Shown in pieces: positions 27,969 to 37,448 of a stretch of DNA of 64,000 bases. The notes under the pieces were generated by a model. The model saw only the letters and a program-made list of their open reading frames with translations, made no database searches and was not told where the DNA came from. A program made the position numbers and the translations under genes. This DNA is from an uncultured Pirellulaceae bacterium (GTDB lineage: Bacteria > Planctomycetota > Planctomycetia > Pirellulales > Pirellulaceae), in contig CALDYR010000062.1 of NCBI GenBank assembly GCA_937944405.1, positions 1 to 64,000 on the forward strand, read 5' to 3'. The stretch's first letter is position 1. Each line of letters opens with the position of its first letter.

Positions 27969-29294
27969 ATGTCTCTTTTCGAATCTGCTGAAAAAGCGCA
28001 CCTTCAGTCGGCCAAGCCGTTGGCAGCCCGGATGCGTCCTCAGACAATCGATCAATTTATCGGCCAAGAACATATTTTAGGGGCGGGCAAACTGCTACGC
28101 CAATTAGTGGCCGCTGACCGCATCAGCAGCGTGATTTTTTACGGACCTCCAGGTACCGGGAAAACAACGCTTGCTGGGCTTTTGGCCAATGTAACGCAAC
28201 GCAAGTTCTTCAGAATCAACGCGGTTCTACACGGTGTTAAAGAGCTGCGAATGGTATTACAAGAAGCCCGTGACGAATTAGCAACCGGCGGGCGCGGGTC
28301 ACTGTTGTTCGTCGATGAGATCCACCGCTTTAATAAATCGCAACAGGATGCGATGTTGGCGGATGTTGAAAACGGCGTCGTTTCACTCATTGGCGCTACG
28401 ACTTCCAATCCGTTTTTTGCGGTCAACGGGGCGTTGGTCAGTCGCAGCCAAGTGTTCCAGTTCCAACCGCTATCTGCGGCCGAGATTAAAAAAACGATTC
28501 ACAATGCACTCCATGACAAAGTCAATGGATTAGGCCGCCAATCGATCACGCTGACCGATGAGTGTGAAACGTTTTTGGCTGAAATTTGCGACGGAGACGC
28601 TCGCAAAGCGCTTTCCATTTTGGAAACTGCCGTCATTGCGTCGGGATTGGGCATCCAACCGGTCACGTTGGAGAAAGAAGCCATCAAAGCCGCGGTCGGG
28701 CAGCGGGTTTTTCAATACGATGGCACCGGCGACGAACATTACGACTGCGCAAGCGCGTTGATCAAAAGCATCCGTGGCAGCGACGTCGACGCAGGACTGT
28801 ATTGGTTGGCTCGGATGCTCGAAGGAGGCGAAGACGTTCGGTTTCTTTGCCGCCGGTTAGTTATCTTGGCCAGTGAAGATGTTGGCAACGCTGATCCTCA
28901 TGCGTTAGTCTTAGCGGTGGCTTGTTCACAAGCCTGCGAACAGATTGGATTACCGGAGTGCCAGTTGACCCTGTCACAAACGGTGGCTTATCTGGCGTGT
29001 GCCCCTAAATCCAATGCCGCCACGACAGCCATTAGCAGTGCCCGAAAGGATGTCCGCGAACAGCGTGTCCTGCCGGTGCCGCGTTCACTCCGCGACAGCC
29101 ACTTTCGCGAGGCCAATCAACTGGGGCATGGAACTGGATATCAAAACGCGCATTCCGCCGAAGATGGCGTTGCGGCCCAAGACTATCTTGGCGTGGACCG
29201 GACCTACTACCTGCCGGTGGACCGCGGATTCGAATCCGAATTGCAGCAACGCCTACTGAAGATCCGAAAAAAACTGAAAGAGAAGCCCACTTAA
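27969..29294 (+). CDS. rarA: Replication-associated recombination protein A (MgsA/RarA family AAA+ ATPase)
   Basis: A 441-residue clamp-loader-like AAA+ ATPase that acts at stalled replication forks. Walker A GPPGTGKTT is at about residues 59-67, Walker B LLFVDEIHRFNKSQQDAML near 114, and sensor 1 LIGATTSNPFF near 138. Family features include MRPQTIDQFIGQEHILG at the N-terminus and RMLEGGEDVRFLCRRLVILA with SEDVGNADP in the C-terminal tetramerisation region. YQNAHSAEDGVAAQDYLG is the conserved C-terminal region. Length is normal for the family. It is a monocistronic-looking gene with its own upstream gap. Confidence 0.95.
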   Translation: MSLFESAEKAHLQSAKPLAARMRPQTIDQFIGQEHILGAGKLLRQLVAADRISSVIFYGPPGTGKTTLAGLLANVTQRKFFRINAVLHGVKELRMVLQEARDELATGGRGSLLFVDEIHRFNKSQQDAMLADVENGVVSLIGATTSNPFFAVNGALVSRSQVFQFQPLSAAEIKKTIHNALHDKVNGLGRQSITLTDECETFLAEICDGDARKALSILETAVIASGLGIQPVTLEKEAIKAAVGQRVFQYDGTGDEHYDCASALIKSIRGSDVDAGLYWLARMLEGGEDVRFLCRRLVILASEDVGNADPHALVLAVACSQACEQIGLPECQLTLSQTVAYLACAPKSNAATTAISSARKDVREQRVLPVPRSLRDSHFREANQLGHGTGYQNAHSAEDGVAAQDYLGVDRTYYLPVDRGFESELQQRLLKIRKKLKEKPT

Positions 29295-29513
29295 CAGACG
29301 CTCTTTTGAAGATGGTAATCACTCGCCGATGCTGGGTTTAAGGGGCCCGAAATTCCGAAGTGCGTATTGTTTTAGCGTCACGCTATCACTTTTGCCGCCC
29401 GCAAGATCAATCTATCTGGGCAACTGCAAATTTGCTAACGTCAACCGTAATGTGGAGCCGGTTCTAGGATGGGATTGGTAAAAATTTGAAGAAATCGAGT
29501 CAGGAGGACTCAA

Positions 29514-31313
29514 GTGCATTCTCTTAAAAGTACCGGAATCGCGGTTTTGCTATTGGCTGTCTCTATCGGTCTTTATCAGTTTTCGGCCAACGACGAACCT
29601 TCCTCCAATATCGATTTGACTACCGAGTTGGGAATCTCTGATGGCAGCTCGCCGGCGTTCGGCCAGCAACCCTTTCAAGGGCAGGCTTTTAACGGGCAGC
29701 CCTTCAACAACCAACCCTTCAGCGGTGGCCAACCATTACCCGGTAGCCAACCTTTACCCGGTAGCCAACCATTACCCGGTGGCCAATCCTTCCAAAACAA
29801 CTTTGGCGGCCCCCCTCCATTGAACGGACAATTAGTGTCCTCCCAGAGGTTTCCCCAGCAAACGTTGCAAGGACCGGCCCAAGGAACCCAGAACCGATAT
29901 CCCTTCCAACAGCAATTCCCGCAACCGCCAAATCAAAACGTTGGAAACAACGCTGGCTTTGCGAGCAATCCCAGTTTTACCAACACTCCCTCGGTGCCAG
30001 CGGTCCAATCTCGCCAACCGACTGCCGGTTCTAGTTTTGAACAGTTGCGTAACAAATTCAATCAAACCGCTACCAGCACGATCAATTCTGCAACCCAACA
30101 AGCCAAAACACAGTTCAACAGTTTGCAGAATCAAACGGTAAACGAGTTTCAACAAAACATGCCCGACCTATCGGCAGCAACACAGGCCACTCGGCAAATT
30201 AGCCAACCCGGTCGGGACGAAGGTCTGATCGAAGCCTTGCAAGCGGAATTCGCTAGCGCTGCAGAGAATACCTCGATCAACACCAACGCCGGTGCTGACT
30301 TTGCCCTACCACCGATGCAAGAATCCGCTGAAATCAAGATCAACAACGACTTCAGTAGTAACGACTTTAGTAGTAACGACTTCAGTAGTAACGACTTCAG
30401 TAGTAACGACTTTAACAGTAACGACTTCAGTCCCGAACTCAACGCTGAACCTATTAAAGCTCAACCTATCGAACTCAACAACGAAGCGGAAAACCGTTTG
30501 GTGTCTGAACAGAGCCCCATCAGCAAAGAGGGATTTGATATGGACTTCGATGTCAAACAGGCCAACGTCGTTCCGGATTTCGATTCTATGGACACCCCGA
30601 ACGTGTCCAACATCGACCAAGCGTGGACGGTGGTTGAAAAGATGGTCGAGGAGAAAGACTTCCGTGGTTCATTGGCGGTGCTGACTCGGTTTTACCGTAA
30701 CGATGATCTCTCTGCGGTGCAGCGGACCAAGCTCAACGATTGGTTGGACGCCCTAGCAGGAAAAGTCATTTACTCCACCGAACATCACTTCACCACGACC
30801 GCTTATAAGATGCAAGCCGGCGAGACGCTTGCCGACATCGCCAATCGATGGCAAGTGCCGGCCCAGGTCGTTTATAACATCAACCGCAAACAGATCGGCA
30901 ATAACCCCGATGTGACTGCAGGCACCGAACTGAAAATCATCAACGGCCCCTTCCACGCCGAAGTGGATATGAGTTCGCAAACGCTGACCCTGTTTTTAAA
31001 AGATCTATACGCCGGTCGCTTTCCGGTGAAGCTGGGAATCTCCGGTAACCCGCGCCCGGGTGATTACCAAGTTGTCGCAAAATCGGTCCAAGGTCACACC
31101 TGGCGCGACGCTGATGGAAATGACTTCCCACCGGGATCACCCGAAAATGGCTATGGCCCATATTGGATCGGGATGACGGGCAGCCTTTGCATCCACGTCG
31201 TCAAAGCCGACGAAACTCCCGGCCATTCTGGGTGCATCGGCCTCTCAGAAAAAGACGCCAAAGACATCTTTGGCATACTGGCCAACCGGTCAACAGTAAA
31301 GGTTGTTCAGTAA
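29514..31313 (+). CDS. LysM and L,D-transpeptidase (YkuD) protein with repeat-rich N-terminal half
   Basis: A 599-residue exported or membrane-anchored protein. An N-terminal hydrophobic segment (about 5-22) is followed by about 300 residues of Gln/Asn/Pro-rich low complexity, including QPLPGS and NDFSS tandem repeats. A LysM domain at about 425-470 (YKMQAGETLADIANRWQVPA) should bind peptidoglycan. The C-terminal YkuD domain ends with the catalytic signature CIHVVKADETPGHSGCIGLS, with His561 and nucleophile Cys574. L,D-transpeptidases make 3-3 crosslinks or attach proteins to peptidoglycan, so the gene supports a peptidoglycan wall in this organism. An AGGAGG-like ribosome site lies before the start. 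Confidence 0.88.
   Translation: MHSLKSTGIAVLLLAVSIGLYQFSANDEPSSNIDLTTELGISDGSSPAFGQQPFQGQAFNGQPFNNQPFSGGQPLPGSQPLPGSQPLPGGQSFQNNFGGPPPLNGQLVSSQRFPQQTLQGPAQGTQNRYPFQQQFPQPPNQNVGNNAGFASNPSFTNTPSVPAVQSRQPTAGSSFEQLRNKFNQTATSTINSATQQAKTQFNSLQNQTVNEFQQNMPDLSAATQATRQISQPGRDEGLIEALQAEFASAAENTSINTNAGADFALPPMQESAEIKINNDFSSNDFSSNDFSSNDFSSNDFNSNDFSPELNAEPIKAQPIELNNEAENRLVSEQSPISKEGFDMDFDVKQANVVPDFDSMDTPNVSNIDQAWTVVEKMVEEKDFRGSLAVLTRFYRNDDLSAVQRTKLNDWLDALAGKVIYSTEHHFTTTAYKMQAGETLADIANRWQVPAQVVYNINRKQIGNNPDVTAGTELKIINGPFHAEVDMSSQTLTLFLKDLYAGRFPVKLGISGNPRPGDYQVVAKSVQGHTWRDADGNDFPPGSPENGYGPYWIGMTGSLCIHVVKADETPGHSGCIGLSEKDAKDIFGILANRSTVKVVQ
29724..29786 (+). repeat. 18-bp tandem repeat encoding GQPLPGS-type units
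   Basis: Three copies of an 18-base unit (GGTAGCCAACCATTACCC and variants) start at 29724, 29742 and 29760, followed by a half unit. They are in frame and encode a repeating QPLPGS/G segment in the L,D-transpeptidase linker. Copy number could vary by slippage. Confidence 0.85.
30345..30431 (+). repeat. 15-bp tandem repeat encoding NDFSS units
   Basis: Five copies of AACGACTTCAGTAGT with small changes start at 30345, 30360, 30375, 30390 and 30405 (the last with AAC in place of the first AGT), with a partial sixth at 30420. They are in frame and encode Asn-Asp-Phe-Ser-Ser repeats in the same gene. Near-identity at DNA level suggests recent expansion. Confidence 0.9.
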
Positions 31314-31370
31314 ACCAAAGTTCGATGGCATTGACCGTCGCTGGTGAAGACAGACACAAAATGCGAACCC

Positions 31371-31400
31371 AACCCAGCCAATACTCTGCTGGGTTTCTTT
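31371..31400 (+). terminator. Factor-independent terminator after the L,D-transpeptidase gene
   Basis: AACCCAGC (31371-31378), a 9-base loop, GCTGGGTT (31388-31395), then TCTTT. The 8-bp stem is perfect. It lies about 60 bases after the stop codon at 31313 and before the CocE-type gene. Confidence 0.65.
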
Positions 31401-31557
31401 ACGCGCTGTTCGAATTCAATCGCTACGATAAGGTGATTACCGTTTTCGACGCCCGACGTCATCGTTGCGGTCGCCCCGATTATAAAACATTGCTTTAAAA
31501 GCACTGACAGGCGATTTCAAATCCGTCTATCCAACGGCCAGTGGCCAAATTTCTAAC

Positions 31558-33453
31558 ATGCAAAAAATCTCCGTCGCCATTTCCTCTGTCGCCTTGGTTC
31601 TGGTTTGTTTTTCGAAACTCCTGATCGCCCAGCAGCTGCCCGGGGCTGATCGCATCATGGCAATGTATTCAAAATCAGAGGTGCGTATCCCAATGCGCGA
31701 CGGCACGACGTTGTTTACGGCGATCTATACACCGCGCGATCGCAGCCAAAACTACCCCATCATGCTGATGCGTACCCCTTATGGTTGCCAGCCTTACGGA
31801 GAAGATCGCTACCGACCCCGCATCGGTCCATCGTCAATCGTCGAAGACGAAGGATATATCTTTGTCCATCAAGACGTTCGTGGACGATGGATGTCCGAAG
31901 GAAGTTTCGACAATATGCGGCCTCATGTCCTCGGTGACTCGCAACTCGACGAAAGCTCAGATACTTTCGACACGATCGATTGGCTGGTTAAAAACGTCCC
32001 AGCCAACAACGGCAGAGTCGGCATGTGGGGTATTTCGTATCCGGGTTTTTACTGCGCCGCAGCGTTGGCGGAACAACATCCGGCGCTTGCATGTTCGTCG
32101 CCCCAGGCGCCCATCTCCGATTTCTTCTTCGACGATTTCCATCACCACGGCGCCTACCTGCTCAGTTACCTTTTCGCGACCAATACCTTTGGCTATCAGC
32201 ACGACGGGCCGTCGAACTGGAAATGGTACTCCGAACTGGCGCCCTCACAACAAGATCCGTGGAAGTTTTATTTTGAACTTCTACCGCTACGCAAGGTTGA
32301 AAAGATGCTGCCCGAAGGTAACGAATTTTGGCGGCAGTTAACCGAACACCCCAATTACGATTCCTTTTGGAAATCACGAAACATTTTGCCCCACCTCCGT
32401 GGCGTGAAAGCCGGCGTGATGACGGTGGGAGGCCTGTTCGACGCTGAAGATCTTTACGGTCCGCTGAACATTTACCGGTCACTTGAACGCAACAATCCAG
32501 ACATGTTCAACATTTTGGTGATGGGGCCGTGGGCTCATGGTGATTGGTCAACGAGAAGCAATAAAAACCAGCGCGTCGGTTCGATTGAATTCGGCGCCGG
32601 CATCGCCAGCGACTATCAAAAGTCGGTAGAGGCACCGTTTTTTCGCCACTTTCTCAAAGGGTCACCGGAGCGACCTGAATTCGAAGCGCTAATGTACGAC
32701 ACCGGTACGCACCAATGGGAGAAATATCGAAAGTGGCCGCCGGCAAACGCCCAAACGTTACGACTACACTTCACGCCGGAAAAGACTCTCAGCCCGCAAC
32801 CGCCAACGAACAACGAACCGCGAGCCTTTCTCAGTTTCCTTAGCGACCCGTTTGATCCTGTTCCCTATCGTGAAAAAGAAAAAATCAAGTTTCGATTTAC
32901 GCCACGGAATTATATGACTGACGACCAACGTTTCGCTTCAGCGCGTGATGACGTTCTGGTATTCCAAACAAATCCACTTCAACAACCGTTGAAGTTGACC
33001 GGAGATCTTTTGAGCCACCTGCGTGTATCGACGTCTCAGTCGGATGCTGATTGGATCGTAAAATTGATCGACGTCTACCCTGACAACGATGTCACGACGC
33101 CAAACCTTGATTCCGATCAACATCAGCCCTCATTCGCCGGGTACCAACAAATGGTTCGCAGCGACGTGATCCGAGGCCGATTCCGAAACAGTTACCAGAC
33201 GCCCGAACCCTTCACTCCCGGAAACATTGAAACGGTCGAACTGCCGTTACAAGACGTTCATCACACCTTTAAAACAGGTCACCGAATCATGGTCCACGTC
33301 CAAAGCACTTGGTTTCCGCTGATCGACCGTAACCCTCAGAAGTACGTTGACAACATTTTCAAAGCCGAAAAAGAGGACTACGTCGCCGCCGAACATCGCG
33401 TCTATTGCAGCGGCAGCGACGGCAGCTTTATCGAGATGAAAATCACGCGGTAG
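31558..33453 (+). CDS. Exported CocE/NonD-family alpha/beta hydrolase
   Basis: A 631-residue secreted hydrolase with a signal peptide (residues about 1-24). The N-terminal alpha/beta domain has VRIPMRDGTTLFTAIYTPRD and DVRGRWMSEGSFDNMRP, typical of X-prolyl dipeptidyl peptidase/cocaine esterase-like proteins. The catalytic triad is visible: Ser in MWGISYPGFY, Asp in GGLFDAEDLYGP, and His in MGPWAHGDWS. A C-terminal jelly-roll-like domain (about 430-631) with DWIVKLIDVYPDN is also family-typical. Substrates are esters or amides of unknown type. Related to glutaryl-7-ACA acylases by family, but not assignable further. Confidence 0.9.
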   Translation: MQKISVAISSVALVLVCFSKLLIAQQLPGADRIMAMYSKSEVRIPMRDGTTLFTAIYTPRDRSQNYPIMLMRTPYGCQPYGEDRYRPRIGPSSIVEDEGYIFVHQDVRGRWMSEGSFDNMRPHVLGDSQLDESSDTFDTIDWLVKNVPANNGRVGMWGISYPGFYCAAALAEQHPALACSSPQAPISDFFFDDFHHHGAYLLSYLFATNTFGYQHDGPSNWKWYSELAPSQQDPWKFYFELLPLRKVEKMLPEGNEFWRQLTEHPNYDSFWKSRNILPHLRGVKAGVMTVGGLFDAEDLYGPLNIYRSLERNNPDMFNILVMGPWAHGDWSTRSNKNQRVGSIEFGAGIASDYQKSVEAPFFRHFLKGSPERPEFEALMYDTGTHQWEKYRKWPPANAQTLRLHFTPEKTLSPQPPTNNEPRAFLSFLSDPFDPVPYREKEKIKFRFTPRNYMTDDQRFASARDDVLVFQTNPLQQPLKLTGDLLSHLRVSTSQSDADWIVKLIDVYPDNDVTTPNLDSDQHQPSFAGYQQMVRSDVIRGRFRNSYQTPEPFTPGNIETVELPLQDVHHTFKTGHRIMVHVQSTWFPLIDRNPQKYVDNIFKAEKEDYVAAEHRVYCSGSDGSFIEMKITR

Positions 33454-33463
33454 TGGAAGCGTG

Positions 33464-33484
33464 GGAGTGATTTTGCATCACTCC
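33464..33484 (+). terminator. Perfect hairpin after the CocE-type gene
   Basis: GGAGTGAT (33464-33471), TTTGC loop, ATCACTCC (33477-33484), 11 bases after the stop. The 8-bp stem has no U tract, so it may be a terminator stem or an mRNA-stabilising hairpin. It separates the plus-strand gene from the convergent GH57 gene. Confidence 0.45.
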
Positions 33485-33734
33485 AAATCGCGGCTACCCA
33501 AAAGACAGTGCGGCAACACCAAGCGGGATCACAAACGATCATCCGGCACACAGCATCTCCAACGCATCGCCTTCCCAGCATCTCAACGTAATCTCCAACA
33601 CACTCCACGCTGACAAATAGAATGGGGCTCACTCTCGACGGCACCAACGCCAAACCACGCATCCGAACGTGCTAAAGATGACCGGGCGATAGGAGGGGGC
33701 AAGCGCTAAAAATCAAGCGCTGCCTCGTCACCGG

Positions 33735-35906
33735 CTATCTCATCGACGCTGCGACTTCGATTTCATTGATGTGCTTTTGTGCGCTGGTTTGCAAGTTCAA
33801 CTTCATCTTCATTGACCAGCGCCCCTGTTCGTCACCGCGAATGTACCAATGCGGTTGCACGCAGACCGCTTGATGGACGGCCTCGAAACCTGACTCTGAT
33901 TGGCTGACCGACTGTACCGGATAGGTATAAACATGACCTACCTGTTCCATCGACAAACCTACCTCAACCCCCAACCAAAGATCGGTCAAACTGATATGGT
34001 TTGTGTTTTCGCAGTTCATCACCGCCTGCATCTGGCCAAGCTTTTCACCGGCGCTGTTGGAGAAGAAGCGATCGTCTTGGTTGTCAGGTAGTCCCGCGAA
34101 ATTAAACTCTACCCCGAAGTGCATCGTCCCATCTTGAGGCAAACCTTCGATTAAATAAGCGATCTCTACTTCTGAACTGCCGGCGGTTTGGGTCACTCCC
34201 TTGGTGATCTTCAGCGGCACGCCCCAAGCATTGCCTTCGCGCTTCAGCATAATCTGCACCCGTTGGGGCTTGCTGCGAATCTTCGCGGTGTATTCGCCGT
34301 CGGCAAAATCTCCGCGTTCGAGGGCAGTTGAGGCCATCAAATCATCAACGACAACATCTTCGTCCCAGAAATGGTCGATCAAACTTGCACGCAGACGTTG
34401 GTCGTACTGAAGACGTTCGTCTAAGCCTTCTTGTTTGAAGATCACTTGGTCGTGAATGCTGGCTGCAGTATCGTCGTTTTCATTCTCTCCACGTTTTACT
34501 TTGGCATGATAGAGTTCGGACCTGCGTTGGATTGTGGCACCCAAGTTATGCCCTACGTTCAATAGATCTAATTCGTAGATTGTGCCACCGGCGCCCGGCG
34601 AGATCCAAGTCGTAATCTGTTCGTTCGCCAAACGAATTTCCGCCCGCCCATCAAAGTTGTAGTCTTCGGTCGTAGCTTCAATCCAATGTTCAGGCCGCCC
34701 CATACCCTTTTCTAATAATCGATCGGCGACCAACAAATGCTGATAGACAGCGTTACGCAAATGCGGCAGATAGATACCACCAAACGCGCCGTGCCAATAA
34801 CTGCAATTGCATTGCCCCTGATACAGGTGATCTTCGGCGCTTGCCAGCACCGCAGCGTCAATGCCTTTTGCGGTCGCGCGTTTGAGCAGCCCACTGACGT
34901 ACATCATGCGCGAGTACATATGATTGGTTTCGGGATACTTGACTTTGAAGTTTCGCCAAAAACCGCCCGAGAGAAAGGACTGAATCTGTTTGAAGTTGGG
35001 TTGATGTTCAATTTCGTGGATCAAGTCATCATGTTCGATCTGCCGATTGACTGGCAACGCCCATTCGATCATTTCCCGATAACTGGCATCGGGCAAATAG
35101 ATTTTGCCACGTGGAGCGGTCGTGTCGACCGCATGCCCTAGGGTCGTCGTGGCCAGCCAATCTCGATTATCGGTAAGGGCTTGGAAAAAGTTTTTCAGCC
35201 AACCTTTTTCATAAACGTGCTCTTTGGTATTGGGCCAAGTCCCGAACTTTTCACCATCGTCGCCAAAGACAAGAACCGCCCCGGGCGTTTTCTCAGCCCA
35301 CTGCCGACAGTAATCGATCGTGTCCTGCGGTTCATGAAACGGAAGCAGATATCGCAAACGTTCGCTGCCGGGGAACACTCGCACGGTTTTGCCTTCGTCC
35401 TCTACGATGTAGTATCCTGAAAGCTGGTCGTCCCGCAGACCCGCGCGGCGGAAATGAAAATCATCCAACACGGTGTAGGAAATGTCTGCCGCACTAATTG
35501 CCGAAGCAAGGCTGGACTCCCAAACGCGTTCGGGAATCCACATGCCGTTTACTTTTTCGCAGACGCGTTGCTCAAGCCATTGCGAGAAACGGGTAATCTG
35601 TCCCACACGGTCGCGGGTGGGAATCATCGTCAAAATGGGTTCGTAGAAAGCGCCACCAACGATCTCGATGCGCCCTTGGCTGACCAAGTTAGCGACGCGA
35701 CTGAGGTATTCCGGGTGAGCTTTCTCCAGCCACTTCATCAACGGACCGCTGGTGTGCAGCGAAATACTCAAGTCTGTGAACGGCTCAAAAACTTCCAAAA
35801 ATGGCAAATAACTGTCTTGGTAGGCCTGTTCGAAGACGCCATCGAAGTTGCCCACTGGCTGATGATTATGCAGAACAAGGCAAAGTTGGACTTGGGGACC
35901 GCTCAT
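33735..35906 (-). CDS. Glycoside hydrolase family 57 (alpha-amylase / 4-alpha-glucanotransferase-like)
   Basis: A 723-residue GH57 enzyme acting on alpha-1,4-glucans. The N-terminus has the family signature CLVLHNHQPVGNF. The catalytic nucleophile is probably Glu126 in GMWIPERVWESS, and the acid is an Asp in FGDDGEKFG (216-217), as in 4-alpha-glucanotransferase and related GH57 enzymes. The C-terminal part resembles DUF1925/DUF1926 beta-sandwich regions. No signal peptide is seen, so it is cytosolic. It is on the same strand as the GalT-like gene (246-base gap) and glgA, suggesting a glycogen/maltodextrin group. Exact activity cannot be told from sequence. Confidence 0.88.
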   Translation of the reverse strand: MSGPQVQLCLVLHNHQPVGNFDGVFEQAYQDSYLPFLEVFEPFTDLSISLHTSGPLMKWLEKAHPEYLSRVANLVSQGRIEIVGGAFYEPILTMIPTRDRVGQITRFSQWLEQRVCEKVNGMWIPERVWESSLASAISAADISYTVLDDFHFRRAGLRDDQLSGYYIVEDEGKTVRVFPGSERLRYLLPFHEPQDTIDYCRQWAEKTPGAVLVFGDDGEKFGTWPNTKEHVYEKGWLKNFFQALTDNRDWLATTTLGHAVDTTAPRGKIYLPDASYREMIEWALPVNRQIEHDDLIHEIEHQPNFKQIQSFLSGGFWRNFKVKYPETNHMYSRMMYVSGLLKRATAKGIDAAVLASAEDHLYQGQCNCSYWHGAFGGIYLPHLRNAVYQHLLVADRLLEKGMGRPEHWIEATTEDYNFDGRAEIRLANEQITTWISPGAGGTIYELDLLNVGHNLGATIQRRSELYHAKVKRGENENDDTAASIHDQVIFKQEGLDERLQYDQRLRASLIDHFWDEDVVVDDLMASTALERGDFADGEYTAKIRSKPQRVQIMLKREGNAWGVPLKITKGVTQTAGSSEVEIAYLIEGLPQDGTMHFGVEFNFAGLPDNQDDRFFSNSAGEKLGQMQAVMNCENTNHISLTDLWLGVEVGLSMEQVGHVYTYPVQSVSQSESGFEAVHQAVCVQPHWYIRGDEQGRWSMKMKLNLQTSAQKHINEIEVAASMR

Positions 35907-36152
35907 AGTTTCGCTGCGGGAATCGGTATTTGTTGACGGGGCCTATCGACGTGGTTAATCGAACGAATTTCCTAATTAAGTCGATTCGATCAGAAAACCG
36001 GAACACCCTCAACCTACCGATTTTCAGAATTAGTTGTACCCGATTTGTGCCCCTTCCATAGGTGCTTTGCGATCAGGTTTGCAAAAAGTAGCAATCTGAC
36101 TTAACGACCCGATCGGGACGATCATCAAACTTTGACATCGCCCGTTTTCAGG

Positions 36153-37220
36153 CTAACTTCGTAAACGCTTGGCGGCTAACTCGGGGGCGATGGGATTGAC
36201 CCACACATCGGTGCCCAATTCAAATCCCGCCGCACGTGTCGTGCGCGGGAAGAACTCCATGTACCAATGGTCAGCCGCCATCTGACCAAAGGGCGCCATG
36301 TGCATTAAGAAATTATACGATGGGTTATCCAACGCCTCCTCCAAACGACGAATCACGTCGCGACTCATATACGCCAGTTCGTCGCGCACATCTTCGTCAA
36401 TTTCTAAAAAGGACACGCTGGGGTCGTTAGGTACGATCCACACTTGAAACGGAAACCGGCTGGCATAGGGGCAAACGACCGTGAAATACTTCGCCTGATA
36501 AATGATTCGCGTCTTCTTCGCAATCTCCCACTTCAGCAACGCCGACATCAATGTTTCTTTGTGACTGTCCAGATGCAATCGATTCCGTTCGACTCGATTC
36601 TTCAGATGATCACTGATCACCGGGGAACCAATCAGCTGCAAGTGGATATGTTCCAGCGACGCCCCGGCTTCCGATCGGCAGTTCATAAACAACATGGCAT
36701 GTTTGGCAACATTGCAATCGCGCAGTGTATTGAGCCGATCTTGGTTGGCCCGGAACAGAACCTTTAACTCGTTGTCGTATAATGAACTAACGCTTGAAAT
36801 ATGCCGCCGCGAGGGAATAATTAACTCCTGCGGCCCGGGCAACGCCGAACGGATGTAGGGCCCATGAGCGACCTTTCCCGCGCCAACCTCCAATGGGTTG
36901 TCTTGGCCTTCTTCGGCATCCTGTTTACGTTCAACAAGGCTGTCAATCGAACCGAACGCCGCGTACTTATTGGACACCACGCGCGTTGACCAGCCTTCGT
37001 TTTCGTTGCCGTGTTCGTCCACATTGGAATCCACCTGGCTACCATCGCTGGCGTACATGATGTTTGTCGGTGGCGTTTCCTGTTCGTTACCCCCGCAAAA
37101 CGGACAAATCAAACGCTTCCTCACACGCTCCGCTGACAGGAACTCGACAGGCCGGTTGTTCCGGTTACCCGCAATCACAGTCCAGTGCCCCGAGACGGGA
37201 TCAAAGCGAAGATCAGACAT
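36153..37220 (-). CDS. Galactose-1-phosphate uridylyltransferase-like protein
   Basis: A 355-residue HIT-superfamily nucleotidyltransferase. It has an N-terminal CPFCGG zinc knuckle and the active-site HIHLQ in EAGASLEHIHLQLIGSPV; the classical GalT motif is HPHxQ, so the first spacer residue differs but the His-x-His-x-Gln frame is kept. The C-terminus HWYMEFFPRTTRAAGFELG is typical of GalT-like and ADP-glucose phosphorylase-like proteins. Between GH57 and glgA the neighbours point to sugar-nucleotide or ADP-glucose chemistry, so ADP-glucose phosphorylase-like activity is as plausible as GalT. I therefore give no gene symbol. Confidence 0.8.
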   Translation of the reverse strand: MSDLRFDPVSGHWTVIAGNRNNRPVEFLSAERVRKRLICPFCGGNEQETPPTNIMYASDGSQVDSNVDEHGNENEGWSTRVVSNKYAAFGSIDSLVERKQDAEEGQDNPLEVGAGKVAHGPYIRSALPGPQELIIPSRRHISSVSSLYDNELKVLFRANQDRLNTLRDCNVAKHAMLFMNCRSEAGASLEHIHLQLIGSPVISDHLKNRVERNRLHLDSHKETLMSALLKWEIAKKTRIIYQAKYFTVVCPYASRFPFQVWIVPNDPSVSFLEIDEDVRDELAYMSRDVIRRLEEALDNPSYNFLMHMAPFGQMAADHWYMEFFPRTTRAAGFELGTDVWVNPIAPELAAKRLRS

Positions 37221-37401
37221 GCCGAATTTACATTTGATTAAAGTTAAGATTCGAAAGTGACCTTAACCTTAAGCTCAAAAACCGGCAATCGCAACGAAAT
37301 ACTTTACCGCAGGTTAAAAGGACGCCAATTAAGATCGCGATCGGGAACTCTGTTGCGGGATATGGTTTCCCCAAAAAAAGCGTCTTTTCGCAAGCTAAAA
37401 A

Positions 37402-37425
37402 CCAAAACCAAAACCAAAACCAAAA
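37402..37425. repeat. CCAAAA hexanucleotide repeat
   Basis: Four perfect CCAAAA units at 37402-37425, flanked by further A-rich sequence. It lies in the 228-base gap between glgA (stop at 37449) and the GalT-like gene (start at 37220). A simple repeat, prone to slippage; it may influence transcription of the downstream gene. Confidence 0.9.
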
Positions 37426-37448
37426 GCCAATTTGTCAACCTTCAAAAT

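Noticed and set aside
30345..30431. Possible CRISPR-like array
   Set aside because: Units are contiguous 15-base in-frame coding repeats without spacers, so it is a protein repeat.
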